Below, in pieces: positions 20,707-32,695 of a stretch of 64,000 nucleotides of DNA (position 1 is its first letter; each line of letters opens with the position of its first letter). The notes beneath the pieces were generated by a model, which saw only the letters and a list, made by a program, of their open reading frames with translations, ran no database searches and had not been told where the DNA came from. The position numbers and the translations under genes are program-made. The DNA lies in assembly GCA_021014945.1 (NCBI GenBank), contig MU266398.1, positions 56,568-120,567 on the forward strand, written 5' to 3'. The stretch is from Leucogyrophana mollusca (taxonomy: Eukaryota; Basidiomycota; Agaricomycetes; Boletales).

Positions 20707-22492
20707 CTACAATGCGACAGCGAGGCTTGCTGCGAGCGTCGCAAGGAGAGCGAGTGAAACGGCAGCGTTTCTATTTGAGGGTGCGCCGCCGGGAAGGAGG
20801 CCTCCACCGCCACTTCCCGTGGGCAATGGAGAGCCCCCGCCAGAGACTTGAGCGGGGTTTGATCCAGAGGAGCCGCCTTGAGATAGGACGCATATCTGTC
20901 AGTGACTTGGAATGGCAGGAAACTACTTCACAGACCTGATGAGTTCAGTCCATTTGCGAGCTGTGCGAAACCGACTGAAGGAGGGTCCGCACGGAACACC
21001 GAGTAGACGTTCTTCAGGAAGGTATCGCCGACGATCCAGGAGGGTGTGCCCGGACCACTACCCACAGACGAGCCGATATCGAAGATACCCCCAACACACA
21101 TTTGTGTTGTAGCATCAACAGCACCACTCATGGGACCTGTCGAGGAGCCGATGCTGATACTACCGAGGTTCATGTCAGCCGAGCTGATGGCCCAGGCGGT
21201 GCCTCCATAGGAGATAGTAACAGAAACATCAGTCGTGCAAGCTGTTTCCAGGATGTCAGGGGAAGAGTGCGGGGATTTGGGGGAAAAGCTTACGGAACGC
21301 GTACATGCCCTCGTATTCTCCCGTCAAGGCCTGTGATCCAGGGACAGCATTCCAGATATTGTCAACGATAGTTGTGGGGGCGCCAATGAGCGTGGTACCA
21401 GTATCAATGGCAGCAAGACCGCTTCCTGAAGGAATGGTAACTGAAGTGCCTTGAACGGTGAGAGCTAAGGTACAGCCAAGGTAAGGCACCATGCAGTATT
21501 TGATCGCAACAAGGGCACTTACCGCTCACTTCCTGCAGCCAGTAACTAGGGGTGGTTCCGCTAGGCATGTTAATGAACTCAATGTTGCCTGTGTAAAGAC
21601 TCGTGTTTGTCCCTCCCAAGGTGAGAACACCGCCAGGAGCGGTATCTATTTCGTTGGCCTGGTTGACATATCGCTCGAGATAGAAGGAGAAGACAGATGC
21701 AGACAGTTGGTTGGCATTATCCAATGCGACCCAGAACGGGGTGGCATTCTGGGCGGAAAGGACTTCAAAGCCAAGGCCCATGATACCTGACAGACCATCA
21801 TCGATCAAATTCGAAGTGGTTTGAGTGACCGCCACTGAAGAAGACAATGAGGGGAAATTTGTGAAGTCACCAGGAACGCTCACGCACGCAAGGTCTGCGC
21901 AGGTACGGTGAAACCGCCCATGCTAACTGTGTCTTGGGATATGGTGCCCTGGACAGCACCCGAGCCGTACTGAATCTCGATGGAAGAAGTAGATACCTTG
22001 AAGGAAGAAGATTTGGAGGTGTCGAAAGGTGGGATATCGGACGCGCAAGTAGTGCATTGAGATGTCGCAACCCAAAGGTCAGATGAACCAGTGTCGAGGA
22101 CGACATTCAAGTTTTGGGCCCTGGAGGCTGGTTGGCTTGAATTTTGGTGAGGAAGGGACAAACTTACGGTGTTCCAATGCTCACTACGCCGGAGTAACTG
22201 GAATCATTTTCCTGGACGGATATTTCACCCTTCGTCTCGCTACGCATGTGGGAAGTATGCATACCTCGTCAGTAATGGGAACCGCAGCGCTGCTGGCGCG
22301 CTTCACCAAGTTCTTTGGGTTGTAGCCGTACTTGACACGTAGAGCATCCGCAATCTTAGGAAGATTCGCCACTCGGGTTGCACGACTCCGGCGTGCGAGA
22401 GGGATGTGAAGAGGATCTGCAAAACCTTCCGGCTGCGGCGCTGCCAGAGCGTATGGGAGAAGGGCGAGGACCACAAGTGGTAGGGATATCAT
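20707..22492 (-). CDS. Secreted pepsin-like aspartic protease with GPI-type C-terminus
   Basis: Family A1 protease. Minus-strand exons: 22492-22265, 22211-22168, 22120-21888, 21834-21523, 21464-21294, 21241-20936, 20876-20707, giving 487 residues with all phases consistent. The start at 22492 opens a signal peptide (MISLPLVVLALLPYALA), preferred over an in-frame ATG at 22522. A propeptide with basic residues follows, then SYSGVVSIGTP. The two catalytic motifs are VLDTGSSDLWV and AAIDTGTTLIG. After the fold there is a Gly/Ser linker and a hydrophobic tail (AAVSLALLATLAASLAVAL) preceded by small residues, as expected for a GPI signal. It is therefore likely tethered to the plasma membrane or wall rather than freely secreted. 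The second exon is only 44 nt. Confidence 0.92.
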
Positions 22493-24415
22493 GGCGAGCA
22501 CTGGAGGGAGAGTTGAAAACAAGGAACAAAGATTAAAGAACGATTTTTAACTGAAAACCAGGCCTTGTCGTTTCCGGCTCTGACTGTTGCTTGCCAAGGA
22601 TCAGCAGAAGTAAGCGCCTCTGCAGGGCTGCGCAGCTACTTAGCACTTGGCAAAGTGTCACACCATCACAAACAACAAATACCCAGGCCCATGGTACCGC
22701 TCCCGCTGATCTCTCTGCCAATAATGAGATCGCCTGAAATACAACAAGGATATTTTAATCTGGAGGAAGGCGAATGCGCAGCTGATCCTCGAGCTTGGTC
22801 GTCCGAGTTCTGGCTGTCACCGATCCAAGAGTCACAGCTCTTATTCGCCAACGGATTAGCGCCTGAACAACGTTGCATTCGATGAGTGAGATCCACTGAT
22901 CCAGGAACGGTAATAACGTACAACTTACGAGCGCTGTTCACACGCATCTCCACTGCAGGCGCTTGCTGCTCCATTGCTACCCAATCAATGATATCAACTT
23001 GGAACACCGCAACAGGTATATCTGAGTGTCAAGCTGATCCCCGGTCGTCGTATAGCGCTCTGGAATAGAGACTTGTAGTCAGTTAGGCTTTCCAATCATG
23101 AGCCATCCCTACATCGCGTTCTGTTCGGTGAGTATTTTTCATGACAGATCATGCAGCTTCACTGCCCCAGGCCCCAGCGCTTTCCCTGTCCTTTTGACTC
23201 AGAACTACTAACAAATTGAGGGCACGATACAGGGGTAGGCACAGGGAACTGCGGCCAGGTGCACTCACCGATCACATTATCTTTCTTCATTGCACTTACC
23301 CGTTGCCAAGAGCTCCTGAATGTCTTATATGACCACAAGGGTGGCGAACATTGTATGTACCGCGCTGGAATTTTTTACTTTTTTGAACTCAAGGGTGCAC
23401 GTGTTACATATGCATGGCACAGGTGAGTCTGTATGCTGGGACTGGCGAGGACCTTTTGCTCAAACATTGTACTCTCAGAAGTTTTCTTCAGCGACCTCTC
23501 GTTCTTTGTCTTATTCTTCTTGCAATCTAGTAAATGGAAAGGACCTAGACTGAGGCCTGGTGGCGATACTTGAGTGCACGACCCTTGCCACACATGCCAT
23601 CCCTCTATCTCAAGGTGTCCATGAGGACAATGGTGACTGTTAGGTGTAGGCGTGTATGTTCACCGCCTTCGACCTCAACTCACAAATTCATCTCCCCCTG
23701 TCCCCTATCGTAGAGACACCGTTCGCCTTCGCCAGTGTATATTCCGACGCTAGAGACGATCAAAGCTGATAGCATTGTGTCCCTCGGCGTTCGTGAACCC
23801 TTTGTACGATTCGGTATCGATCGGAGCCGCTCTCGTGATGGTTGAATCCTAATTGGATGGGCACCAAGTTAAACTGCGGTTTTGAAAGTCCTACGCATAC
23901 GCCCACAAGCTGTCCCTTCCAGTAAAGGCTCGCGGCGGTACGGCCAACATGCCAGCTTGGTTAAACCGTACCCTTTTATACATGAGCGTTTCGGGAGGCT
24001 TTCTCGAGTAGATGCTGACATTCGGATGATCATAAATTTCACAGGGCGAGTTGTAGGTACTGTACCCTGCTCAAGGCCAACGTACAAAGCCACTCGATTC
24101 AGTGTCCGGCGTTCAGCGTCGTGCGTAAATCATCCATGGAATCAATAATAAGTAGAAACGAAATGCTCCAGTTCTGAGTGATTGTAGATACAGGAGAAAT
24201 GTGCGCGTCTGACCTATGGTACCCCCAAGGCTCTCATAGCTTCCCTTGCAGACCTCACTGACAGATGACGCATGCTCTGTCTATCTCATTCTAGGATGCA
24301 TGGGTTGAGAAATGAGAGGATGGTTTCTGGGTACGTATCCTCTCGTTCATAGCCCCAACCATGCCGTTTAACGTCGAGACACAGTCCATTCGCGGACCTG
24401 CGAGGGGTAAGTAAA
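22493..24415. other. Intergenic, 1.9 kb, one weak coding-like patch
   Basis: A minus-strand segment, 23030-22926, reads FQVDIIDWVAMEQQAPAVEM and ends at a good donor (CGCTC then GTAAGT). Further minus frames to 22660 include KLEDQLRIRLPP. I do not recognise the family and could not assemble a gene. The rest shows nothing. Confidence 0.25.
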
Positions 24416-26155
24416 TTATCTGTTCATTTCCCCCTGGTCCAAGGGCGCAAACGATCTAGGACGGGGGCCTTCAGGAAATGCCGTTGCAATTTTAATTGGG
24501 ACCTTCAGCAGAGGCCCAGAATCGCGCGAAGCGAAAGCAGTAGCCTTGAACGGAAGTAGCATAATAGAATACTGGCTTAATGTCAGATACATAACATGCA
24601 ATTGTCACGAGAATGGCTCTCACGGCGATGACGAAGTCCTCCACATGAGCAGATGGCTTAAGATCACTTGCAAGAGGTATCTCGCCTTCAAAATGCCGTG
24701 TGAAGTGCTCGTTCCCCAGGGTAGACGGCCAAAGAACAGCAGATTGGATGGTCATATTCGTGTGTCGGAAGCCGAGGGCCCCTTCTGACCCTTCGCGGAG
24801 GGATATCTGTGAGGGGAGACCAACGGCACGGCGTAGACGTATATCTAATGCTTGGGAGGACGCCAGCAGATCAAGAGCTTGTTCATCGTCCGAATGTAGC
24901 ACGACGTGGAACGGGAGGATGCTGCCCCTGGGATAACATAGCTGCGCAATATGAATACCACGCTTCCTTTGAATCAGGACTCAGCACTTACAGGTTTCGC
25001 AAGCGAGAGCTGGATGAGACTCGGTCAATACCAGGCTGCATATGGAAGATATTGAGGTGGTCTTACGGTACATTTCACCTCCACGTTGCGGTCGTTGAAT
25101 ATTCTTCCTGCAGTACCAACAGCCGGAAGCGTGTGCCAGCCATCAGGATCCTGATCGGGGCCAAGAAGAGGACTATGCTCCTGGTAGGAGATCTGCCTAA
25201 GAAGCGAGGGCGGATCAGGTCGTATCAATGGAGTAAAATTGATCACTGTCCGAATTCTATCCAAAAATTAAGTTACACGCTTGCAAGGGTATCATAACCA
25301 GGGGAAACCTACTTGGTCGGTGAGTTAAACTTCCCTTTCTTCACCCGCAATTTTAGCTCGTATCTGACCATGCTGCCCACAAGGCGCTCCACGAAGGATG
25401 GGGGAGAAGTGTATGGACGCAGAGGACCATATGTCAAATAGAACTCCTCTGGGATGGTGAAAACGAATGGACAGGTAAATTTCCCAGAAGGGCTGCCGTT
25501 CTTCCTTGATACGAATAGTCCCGAAGTTCTAGCAAATTCTGCGGTCGACCATGTCATCACCTGTCTTTGATCAAGAAACGTGCGAACGTCCAAGTGTGAC
25601 CCCAAGTTCACGTCTCCACTTAAGATGCGGCCCGTTAGCTAGAAACGAGTGAATACAGTTTATCCAGATAACCGCGATACAGTAGAAGCTCACTGTTAAA
25701 GTTGCGGATTGGATAGTGTTTCCCGAACGGAGATCGAAATCCACAGAGCCGCATATCTCGACACCGCTAATGAAGGCAGGTACTTGATTCGCAGAACGCG
25801 CCATGCTATTCAAACGGAGCGTTACCCAGGCCTGCCGGTTATCGGGGGGACTATATACGTGTTCTGTTGGACAGAGCGGGCTCCGAGGTACGGACCGCGC
25901 TTCGTTTTCTGAGTCTGGCTGCTGGAGCTCAAGATTTGGGTTGGGCTCTCTGGGTAGAGGTTGAATGTGGGATGAGGAAAGAGTATTGATTATGTCATCG
26001 GTATACGAGGGAGGCAAACCTACTCGATGGGGGGTGGAGGTAGCGCCGGTTATCGCGGTGTTCATTGACGATAGCTGTGGTGAAAGTATATAATACGAGG
26101 GGGGCTCCGTTGCAGAACTGATAATGGAAGCGACGTCGAACACTGAAGGATACAT
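24416..26155 (-). CDS. Arrestin-fold protein, paralogue 1
   Basis: Minus-strand exons 26155-25694, 25638-25313, 25256-25067, 25009-24992, 24941-24624, 24571-24416 give 489 residues. The N-terminal 80 residues are Pro/Ser-rich with a PPSY motif near residue 18 and an LPPSY motif near residue 50, possible WW-domain ligands. The rest follows an agaricomycete arrestin-like family as I remember it: WVTLRLNSMARS, SGVEICGSVDFDL, then GKFTCPFVFTIPEE, YELKLRVKKGKF, TPLIRPDPPSLLRQISYQEH and GWHTLPAVG. Exon 4 is 18 nt and encodes LSLAKP. It is adjacent to and clearly duplicated from the next gene, with the same six-exon structure and similar introns. The function is unknown; an adaptor role is inferred from the fold only. 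Confidence 0.8.
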
Positions 26156-26509
26156 TGAAGGTCACTGTGGCTGCGGGAGCGTTCTTATGTTGTCTCTGTA
26201 TCAGGGATCAAACATTGTATCGGTTTGTAACTGTAGGTGAGATAAGGATGGTGCCATCTTTCTGTCTTCTGCGCATCGTGTTGCGGACTCTACAAATTAT
26301 CCCAGATACGGATGACGCCGAGCACTGTTTAGGAAGGTCTGATAAGGGGGAGTCGGAGGAACGATATTTTGAGCCCGCCGAAACAGAGTACTGACGTACT
26401 TACTTAGCACTAACTTTACTCAAAGTCTACTACGCACGAAACATGTAGACACCCCAGCTACTTCCCAACCTAGAACTTCTCGATTTGTATGAGTAGTTAC
26501 CCGTCTTCA
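26156..26509. other. Short intergenic spacer between the paralogues
   Basis: These 354 bp between the downstream end of paralogue 2 and the start of paralogue 1 should hold the former's 3' UTR and the latter's promoter. No separate gene is seen. Confidence 0.5.
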
Positions 26510-28369
26510 CTATCGAGGGGCCTGAGGTGCGGACGATGTGGGACGGGGACCTCGAGGAAACACGTTTGCGATTTTCACAGGGACCTCTAAGAAACGGTCC
26601 CTGTTGTGTGGGGCGAAGGCAGTGGCCGAGAACGGAAGTAGTACGACTGAATACTGTTTGATTCGGAGCGAATGATATCAGACAAATACTAAGCATCCTG
26701 ATGAGAGCACCACTTACAGCAATGACAAAGTCCCTCACGCAAGCAGATGGCTTCAGGTCATTGGGAAGAGGTATTTCGCCCTCAAGATGACGGGTGGAAT
26801 GATCACTTCCATGGGTAGACATCCAAAGGACAGCGGACTGGACGAACATATTCGTATGTCGGAACTTAAATGCTTCTTCCGACCCTTCACGGAGGGACGT
26901 CTGCGAAGGCAGGCCAACGGCACGGTGGAGACGTACATCTAACGCCTGTGGGGACGCTAGCAGATCAAGAGCCTGTTCATCCTCCGAATGTAGCACGATG
27001 TGGAACGGGAGGATGCTGCCTCTGGAATAACAAAGCTGCGCAATATGAGTGCCGCGCTTCCCTTCAATCAGGTCAGGTCTCAACACTTACAGGCTTCGCA
27101 AGCGAGAGCTGGATGAGACTCGGTCAATACCAGGCTGCATGCGGAAGACATTCAGGAGTCCTTACCGTGCAGTTCACCTCCACGTCGCGGACGTTGAATA
27201 TTCTTCCTGCAGCGTTGACGGCTGGAAGCGTGTGCCAACCATCAGGATCCAGATCGGGGCCAAGGAGTGGACTATGCTCCTGGTAGGAGATCTGCCGCAG
27301 GAGCGAGGCAGGCTTCGGTCGTATCAATGGAGTAAAGTAGATTACGGTCCCAACTCTACATCCAAATGGATTGTAAGCCAAGCGCTCGACGAGACAGTCA
27401 GACGGAGCTCACTCTGTGTGAGATATGAATTTCGCCTGTTTGATCAACACGGACAGCTCATATCTGACCATGTCCCTCACGAAGCGATCTGCGAACGATG
27501 GGGGGAGTTTGTACGGGTGCGACGGACCGTGCGGTTTCGATGACAAGTAGACTTCTTCCGGTAGTTTGAAAACAAAAGGGCAGGTGAATTTACCAGCGGG
27601 CATACCACTACTTCCACCTCCGAAAAATCGTCTGGACGCGCGTCGGGCGGGTTCATCCATCGACCATTCCATTACTTGTCTGTGATCAAGGAACGTCTGA
27701 ACGTCCGAATCCGTACTACCGCTCAGGATACGGCCTGTCAGCTGTACATTCACGCGAATTCAAATGTTTATTTAGCCCGTAATACTTGCCGCAAAAGTCT
27801 GAAATGTAACCCACCGATAGAGTGGCGGACCGGACGGCGTTGTTCGAAGGAAGGTCAAAGTCCACTGCGCCACATACATTGACGCCTTCGACAAAAACAG
27901 GCACCTGGCTCGCCGACCGCGCCATGCTATTCACGCGTAGGGTAACCCAGGCTGACTGCCGGGTGTTGAGTATGCTATAGGTGTGCTCTGTTCTGCAAAG
28001 AGGGCTCAGGTGCGTGGATTGGCGACGTCCCACGCCATGCTGATGAGACTCAACCAGGATCGTTGAAAGGGAACGCCACGAGGAACGCTGTTGATCGGGC
28101 ACGGTGTTGACGTGCTCTTGCGTCGAGGGGTTAGCTTCTATGCATGCGTCTGGCCGCTGGGGCTCGGCTCGAACAGCTGGGGGAACGAGGGATGAAGGAC
28201 GGGGCTTATCGTCGATGTAAGGCGGCGGGACACTTGTGTGGCGAGGCGAGGACACGATGCCCGAAGGGCCGGAGTCGGACGACGATGGCAGAGGTGCCAG
28301 TAGATCGTACGTAGGGAGTTCCGTCCCAGGGCTCTGAGTGGACGCGACGTCGTATCCTGGAGGATGCAT
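26510..28369 (-). CDS. Arrestin-fold protein, paralogue 2
   Basis: Minus-strand exons 28369-27815, 27741-27413, 27355-27166, 27108-27091, 27035-26718, 26653-26510 give 517 residues. The structure is exon-for-exon that of the neighbour; exons 3, 4 and 5 have identical lengths (190, 18 and 318 nt). Motifs: PPPYIDD near residue 50, WVTLRVNSMARS, GKFTCPFVFKLPEE, TPLIRPKPASLLRQISYQEH, LSLAKP in the 18-nt exon, then SILPFHIVLHSEDEQALDLL. The N-terminal region is about 30 residues longer and more diverged than the core. The tail has Pro-rich PRGPRPTSSAPQAPR. Tandem duplication is evident; functional difference is unknown. Confidence 0.8.
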
Positions 28370-29227
28370 TAGGGTTGACTGATATTGCAGGTCTCCTCCC
28401 CACTTTTAAGGGCGTGAAAGCGCCCCGAGGCCGTGCAGGATGTCGTTTCCAATACCAGAATGAGCGCAAGTCGAAGGTTGAGTGGCCATTGAGCACATGC
28501 ATAACGACGTCTGATATCATTATCTTTCCATGTCTGCATGCTCTGTCATGCGGCAGTGTGGAGATTTGTCCAGACATAGCCTACTGCGCATGGTGTTCCC
28601 AAGGGTCAAACCCGATATAAGGGCGAGCAAATGTTATTTTTAGTTTTGAGTATGTTTCAACCAGGTGACGAGTAAAGACGAAGAGCCATCGATCCCCAAT
28701 TTGGAATTTGGAGGAGAACGGTTCTCCCGCGGCGAGCAACGCTCTTGCGCTTGTACCTGAACCCCATGCAGACCTCAACCTGCCGCATGGTCGAAGACTT
28801 TTCTGGTACTCGCAAACGCACTTATATTCCACGTCTTGCGTCTCGCATCCTGATATTCCTTTGGATTGGGATCAACCACAGCTGCCGCCCTGAACAACAC
28901 TTCACATGTACGTAGTGCCAACGAGACGGGTGGGATCAATCCACAGGCCAGTACATGTTCGTACCTACCTCTTATCCAAGTTACAATGCACCGACACTGA
29001 TACCAACATCCCACGCTTGGAAGCCTCGGCAGCTTCGTTCGTAGGATCCTACGGCTACGACTTAGATGTCAACCCCAGCTTGAATTTCGAACCTTCGAGC
29101 AGTACATCCCGAGTATAATAGGACACTGGTGGTAGATTTTACACCCACTGAGGTAGTGCCGCAGCCTGGTTCTCAGAAGCTCCGAGTTAACGAACAGTTC
29201 AACCGGTTGATCTTCCGGCTGTGGGCC
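28370..29227. other. Intergenic, 860 bp
   Basis: No recognised gene. A minus-strand open frame at 28832-28581 (83 codons) has no family resemblance. The first part probably carries the promoter of arrestin paralogue 2. Confidence 0.45.
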
Positions 29228-31860
29228 TTAAAACCAAAGTATCAAGTAGGCAGCACTCGTAACGACCGACATAGCAATGGCCAAGACGCCTGCTCTCACC
29301 CCAAGCGCGCTCGACAGATCCTCCTTGCTCGTACTGGCCAGATGCCAATCAGCCCCCGACATCCCATTTGACGTAGCCAAGACAGAAGCATTAATTGACG
29401 CCGTGTTGACGGTATTGGTGACTGCAGTCGTCGGAAATGTCTCTGTCGAGGAAGGATTGGATTCGGAGAACGCAGCGCTGGTGAGAAAGACGAGGGCAAC
29501 ACCCGGAGCAGGAACCGTCACCGAACAGGTACTGGTCGACTGGTCACAGGATATCGTATCGACACTCAAGTCCCCTTGTAGACGACCATCGGATCCAAAA
29601 TTGGCGCCAAATGTCTAAATGAAGATGGTTCAGCGATGTCATGAAGGAGTTTCGTTCAGGCTCGCCTGTCCCGCCCAGCTGATGTTGTACTTCTCAGAGA
29701 CAGAAGGTGCTTGAAGATACCTTGTAATATGACATAACGTTATGACGCAGATGAGAAAATACCCAGGACACTCACTTGACTTGAACCTGCGCCGGTGTCC
29801 CATTAGCTTGCCCGACATCGCCTCCTCCAATCGAGAAGGTCGCAGTGTAGTCACCGGCCCCTGATGGGTCCGTTACATAGTTTATCAATACTAGTCTAGC
29901 AGGTCCACCATTCTCATAGATGGCATACCCCGGGGTGTAGACGTTTCCGCTATTCGCGTCGAGGTCTATGATCTGTGAGGTCCCCGAGGGTCCAAATGCC
30001 TCGGCGATAACAAGTGTCGCGTAGTATATCGCGCCGACTGTCCATTGGTGGAAGGACGACTGGTTTGTTGGCGGTGCTAAATGCCAAAGTTGAGTTACAC
30101 GAAAGAGGACTGACGGGGACACTCACGCGTAAACGGCTACATGCAGATTCGCGTCAGTAATGTTTGAAAATTGGTTCAACTTTGACGCGCTCACGTTATA
30201 ATACGCATCCTGCCCTCCAACGTGGAGCATAGCGCCAGAGAAATTACTGTATGCCATCTGTAACCCATAGTCCACTGCCCACAACGTCGCCCCGAAGCTA
30301 TCGCTGATTCCCGGAAACCCACCGCACGATGCTGTGTTCGTTTCGAACATCAGGAATGGCTTACCAGCCTGCTGCGCGACAATCGTCGAATTGAGGTAGG
30401 GCGCGACGAGGTTGGTCGCGGCATCGTGGCTAAGGTAACTTGGGAAGAGTGCCTGAGGGTCGGCTGGCGTTCCGATGCCATATTCTGTGTAGCAGTTGTC
30501 GTTCGGGTAGCTGTGGGTTGCAATCAGTCTACAACATACATGCATCACCCGAGGAGGTAGACTTGCTGCTCTACAGCCAGATACCCGAGACTGGACGAAT
30601 ATGTCGATATGAAACCTGTGGCCCACACCATCTCGGGGGTCCAAGTTCCGGAGACACTGGGAGCAACGAGATTATTTCGCACAGGTATATGTGCGTCGTT
30701 GGCGATGGCATCTACAACGACACCAAAATCGTCGTAGTAGTCGGATGGAGAGTATGTTGAGTTGCGGAGACCGTGGCTGCGGAGTTATCATCGTACTTCA
30801 GTAAGGATGGTTGGAGCGTAGAGGTGGTCTGAAACTCACTCAGCGTAGAGATCAGGCTGGTACATGAGTGTTGTAGATTCAAAATTTGTATGATGTCGGA
30901 GACGAATGACGAACCTCATTTCCGACCTGGAAACCAAGTAGATATCCAGGGGGACTGAGCACGGCTTCGCCCACCTCCGCAATTCCGAGTCGAAGGTTTG
31001 TAGTGTCGTTGAAGGGAATGCCTGCAGTACATAACACAGTCAAACCCTGCCCAATGTACATCCCCATGAAATGCCAAAAAGGAGATATCTCACTTACCAA
31101 GAAACCATTTCACGTTCACGAGCGCCGAAATATTTCCCAGCAAATTCAGAACTTCCGGTGTGTACACCAAAATCGGTGTTTGCTCCTGGAAGCACGGTCA
31201 CTGCAGTCAGATAGACGCCCGAGAGTGGAGATGAAGGTTTACCGTGTTCCCACTGCTTCCAGCGATTTTTGTTATCATTGCATCATCAGGGAGAGTGTCT
31301 ACGAGCGTGGCCGTCTCTTGCGTGTTGCCTCCGACACGGATATGGATCTCGCCAGCACGTTCACGGATGTTGGCCATGAGATTCAAGAATGGTACCTGTA
31401 GGTAGGATCTGGATACATCGTTCAACACAACGATAGCATAGCGTGAGCAAAAGGAACTCACGAATTGATACCCACTAAATCGAAGCATGTTGCGCAAGAA
31501 GAAAACAAGTTTAACCTTCTATCGGCTTGTGTGAGTTGCACAGCAGCACTTACGGACTTGACTGATGACGCTAAACTCAATCGAATACCCCAGAAACGAT
31601 CCCGCTTGCTGTATACTCAACCCATCTACCGCGGACGTGCTATCTTGCAGCTGAATCGAAAACTGCGTTGTGAGGCCGACGGGAATTGGTGGTGGTGTCA
31701 GAACAGTAGGGTCGTACTCCGCTGCAGCTGTGTACGCCGCCGCCGCCGCCGTCCCGGTGCTATCTCCCAGCGGAATTTGGCTATAAACCGTCACAGCCCC
31801 ACGAGCAATACTCGCCAGACATAGAATCCAAGCGACAGCGCAGAGGTTGGCAGGGCCCAT
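29228..31860 (-). CDS. GH79 beta-glucuronidase-type glycosidase, possible one-base phase break
   Basis: Secreted GH79 (heparanase-like) enzyme, expected to release glucuronic acid from glycans such as arabinogalactan side chains. Minus exons: 31860-31554, 31474-31462, 31408-31243, 31185-31098, 31021-30915, 30856-30840, 30776-30567, 30510-30127, 30076-29776, 29720-29666, 29614-29228, about 677 residues. It has a signal peptide, LNLMANIRERAGEIHIRVGG, LLGFQVGNE with the likely acid/base Glu, and FLMFETNTASCGGF with the likely nucleophile Glu. The C-terminus is Ser/Thr-rich with a hydrophobic tail suggesting a membrane or GPI anchor. Exons of 13 and 17 nt are needed for the fold to read through. 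Two introns use GC donors (30566 and 29665). At the junction 30127/30076 the exons are out of phase by one nucleotide although both flanks are clean, so the gene may be frameshifted or the junction unusual. Confidence 0.85.
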
Positions 31861-32695
31861 TGCGATTGCGGGTACGGGAACGGAGTGCTAGGAACGAATT
31901 AAGGAAAGGAGGAAGGGAGATGAAACAACGGGTGAGCGTTTCATTACCCCGTTGTATAAGACCCATACTTGCTCAAGGTACATGACGCCCCTGCTCAACC
32001 CTGTACCACGATCATGATAGTGGCGTACACGGTGGGCAGAAAATCCATCCACTCGGATCCGGTGTCGGAGGTATCTTGCCGCTGAGGCTGACAGCTCATA
32101 AATCTAGCGTTTAGCACGCAGTGAAGTAAAAATAGTGGTTACTGAACATAAACATAATGAACGCCGGCGGAAGCGCTTTGGGTGGGCGATAAGCTAATGG
32201 TTGTATAATTATCTGCATTGCACAGCTCTCTGTTAGTGACACGCATTCCAAAGCAAAGCGTGAAGCGCCTCACTCATGAACCAATCATAACGAGAGTTTT
32301 GGGCAACTGACGAGGCACACTCCTTATCCCAACCTAATTGGGACTGCGGAACACAAAGCCCACACCGAACTGTATGCAAGCATCGTCAGCCATGGATTTG
32401 ACTCCAGGCACAGCCACCGCCTTGACCGGACCAAGGGGATCGTGAATCACCTAGAGCGAACAGTGCGGGAAATGCGTCAGGAACCACACTAAAAGCAGAT
32501 ACGATCTAACATGACATCCCGCAGCACCGAAGGAGACCGAAGGTCGTACCTGCAACTTTGAAGGAATGGGCAGGCCACACCGCCGACTGTCATTGACAAA
32601 CTGACGCGGCATGGTTCGCGCACAATCATATCCAACAGCATTGTCGCCAGTGAAGTATGTACGCTGTCCTGTTGGTCGCCCGACCACCTCCCAAA
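31861..32695. other. Intergenic, 835 bp
   Basis: Contains the GH79 promoter side and the 3' side of the F-box gene. I see no ORF with coding character and no RNA gene. Confidence 0.45.

Noticed and set aside
24416..31860. Possible functional cluster of arrestin-like genes with the GH79 gene
   Set aside because: Shared strand and proximity only; no shared regulatory motif or pathway logic could be seen.
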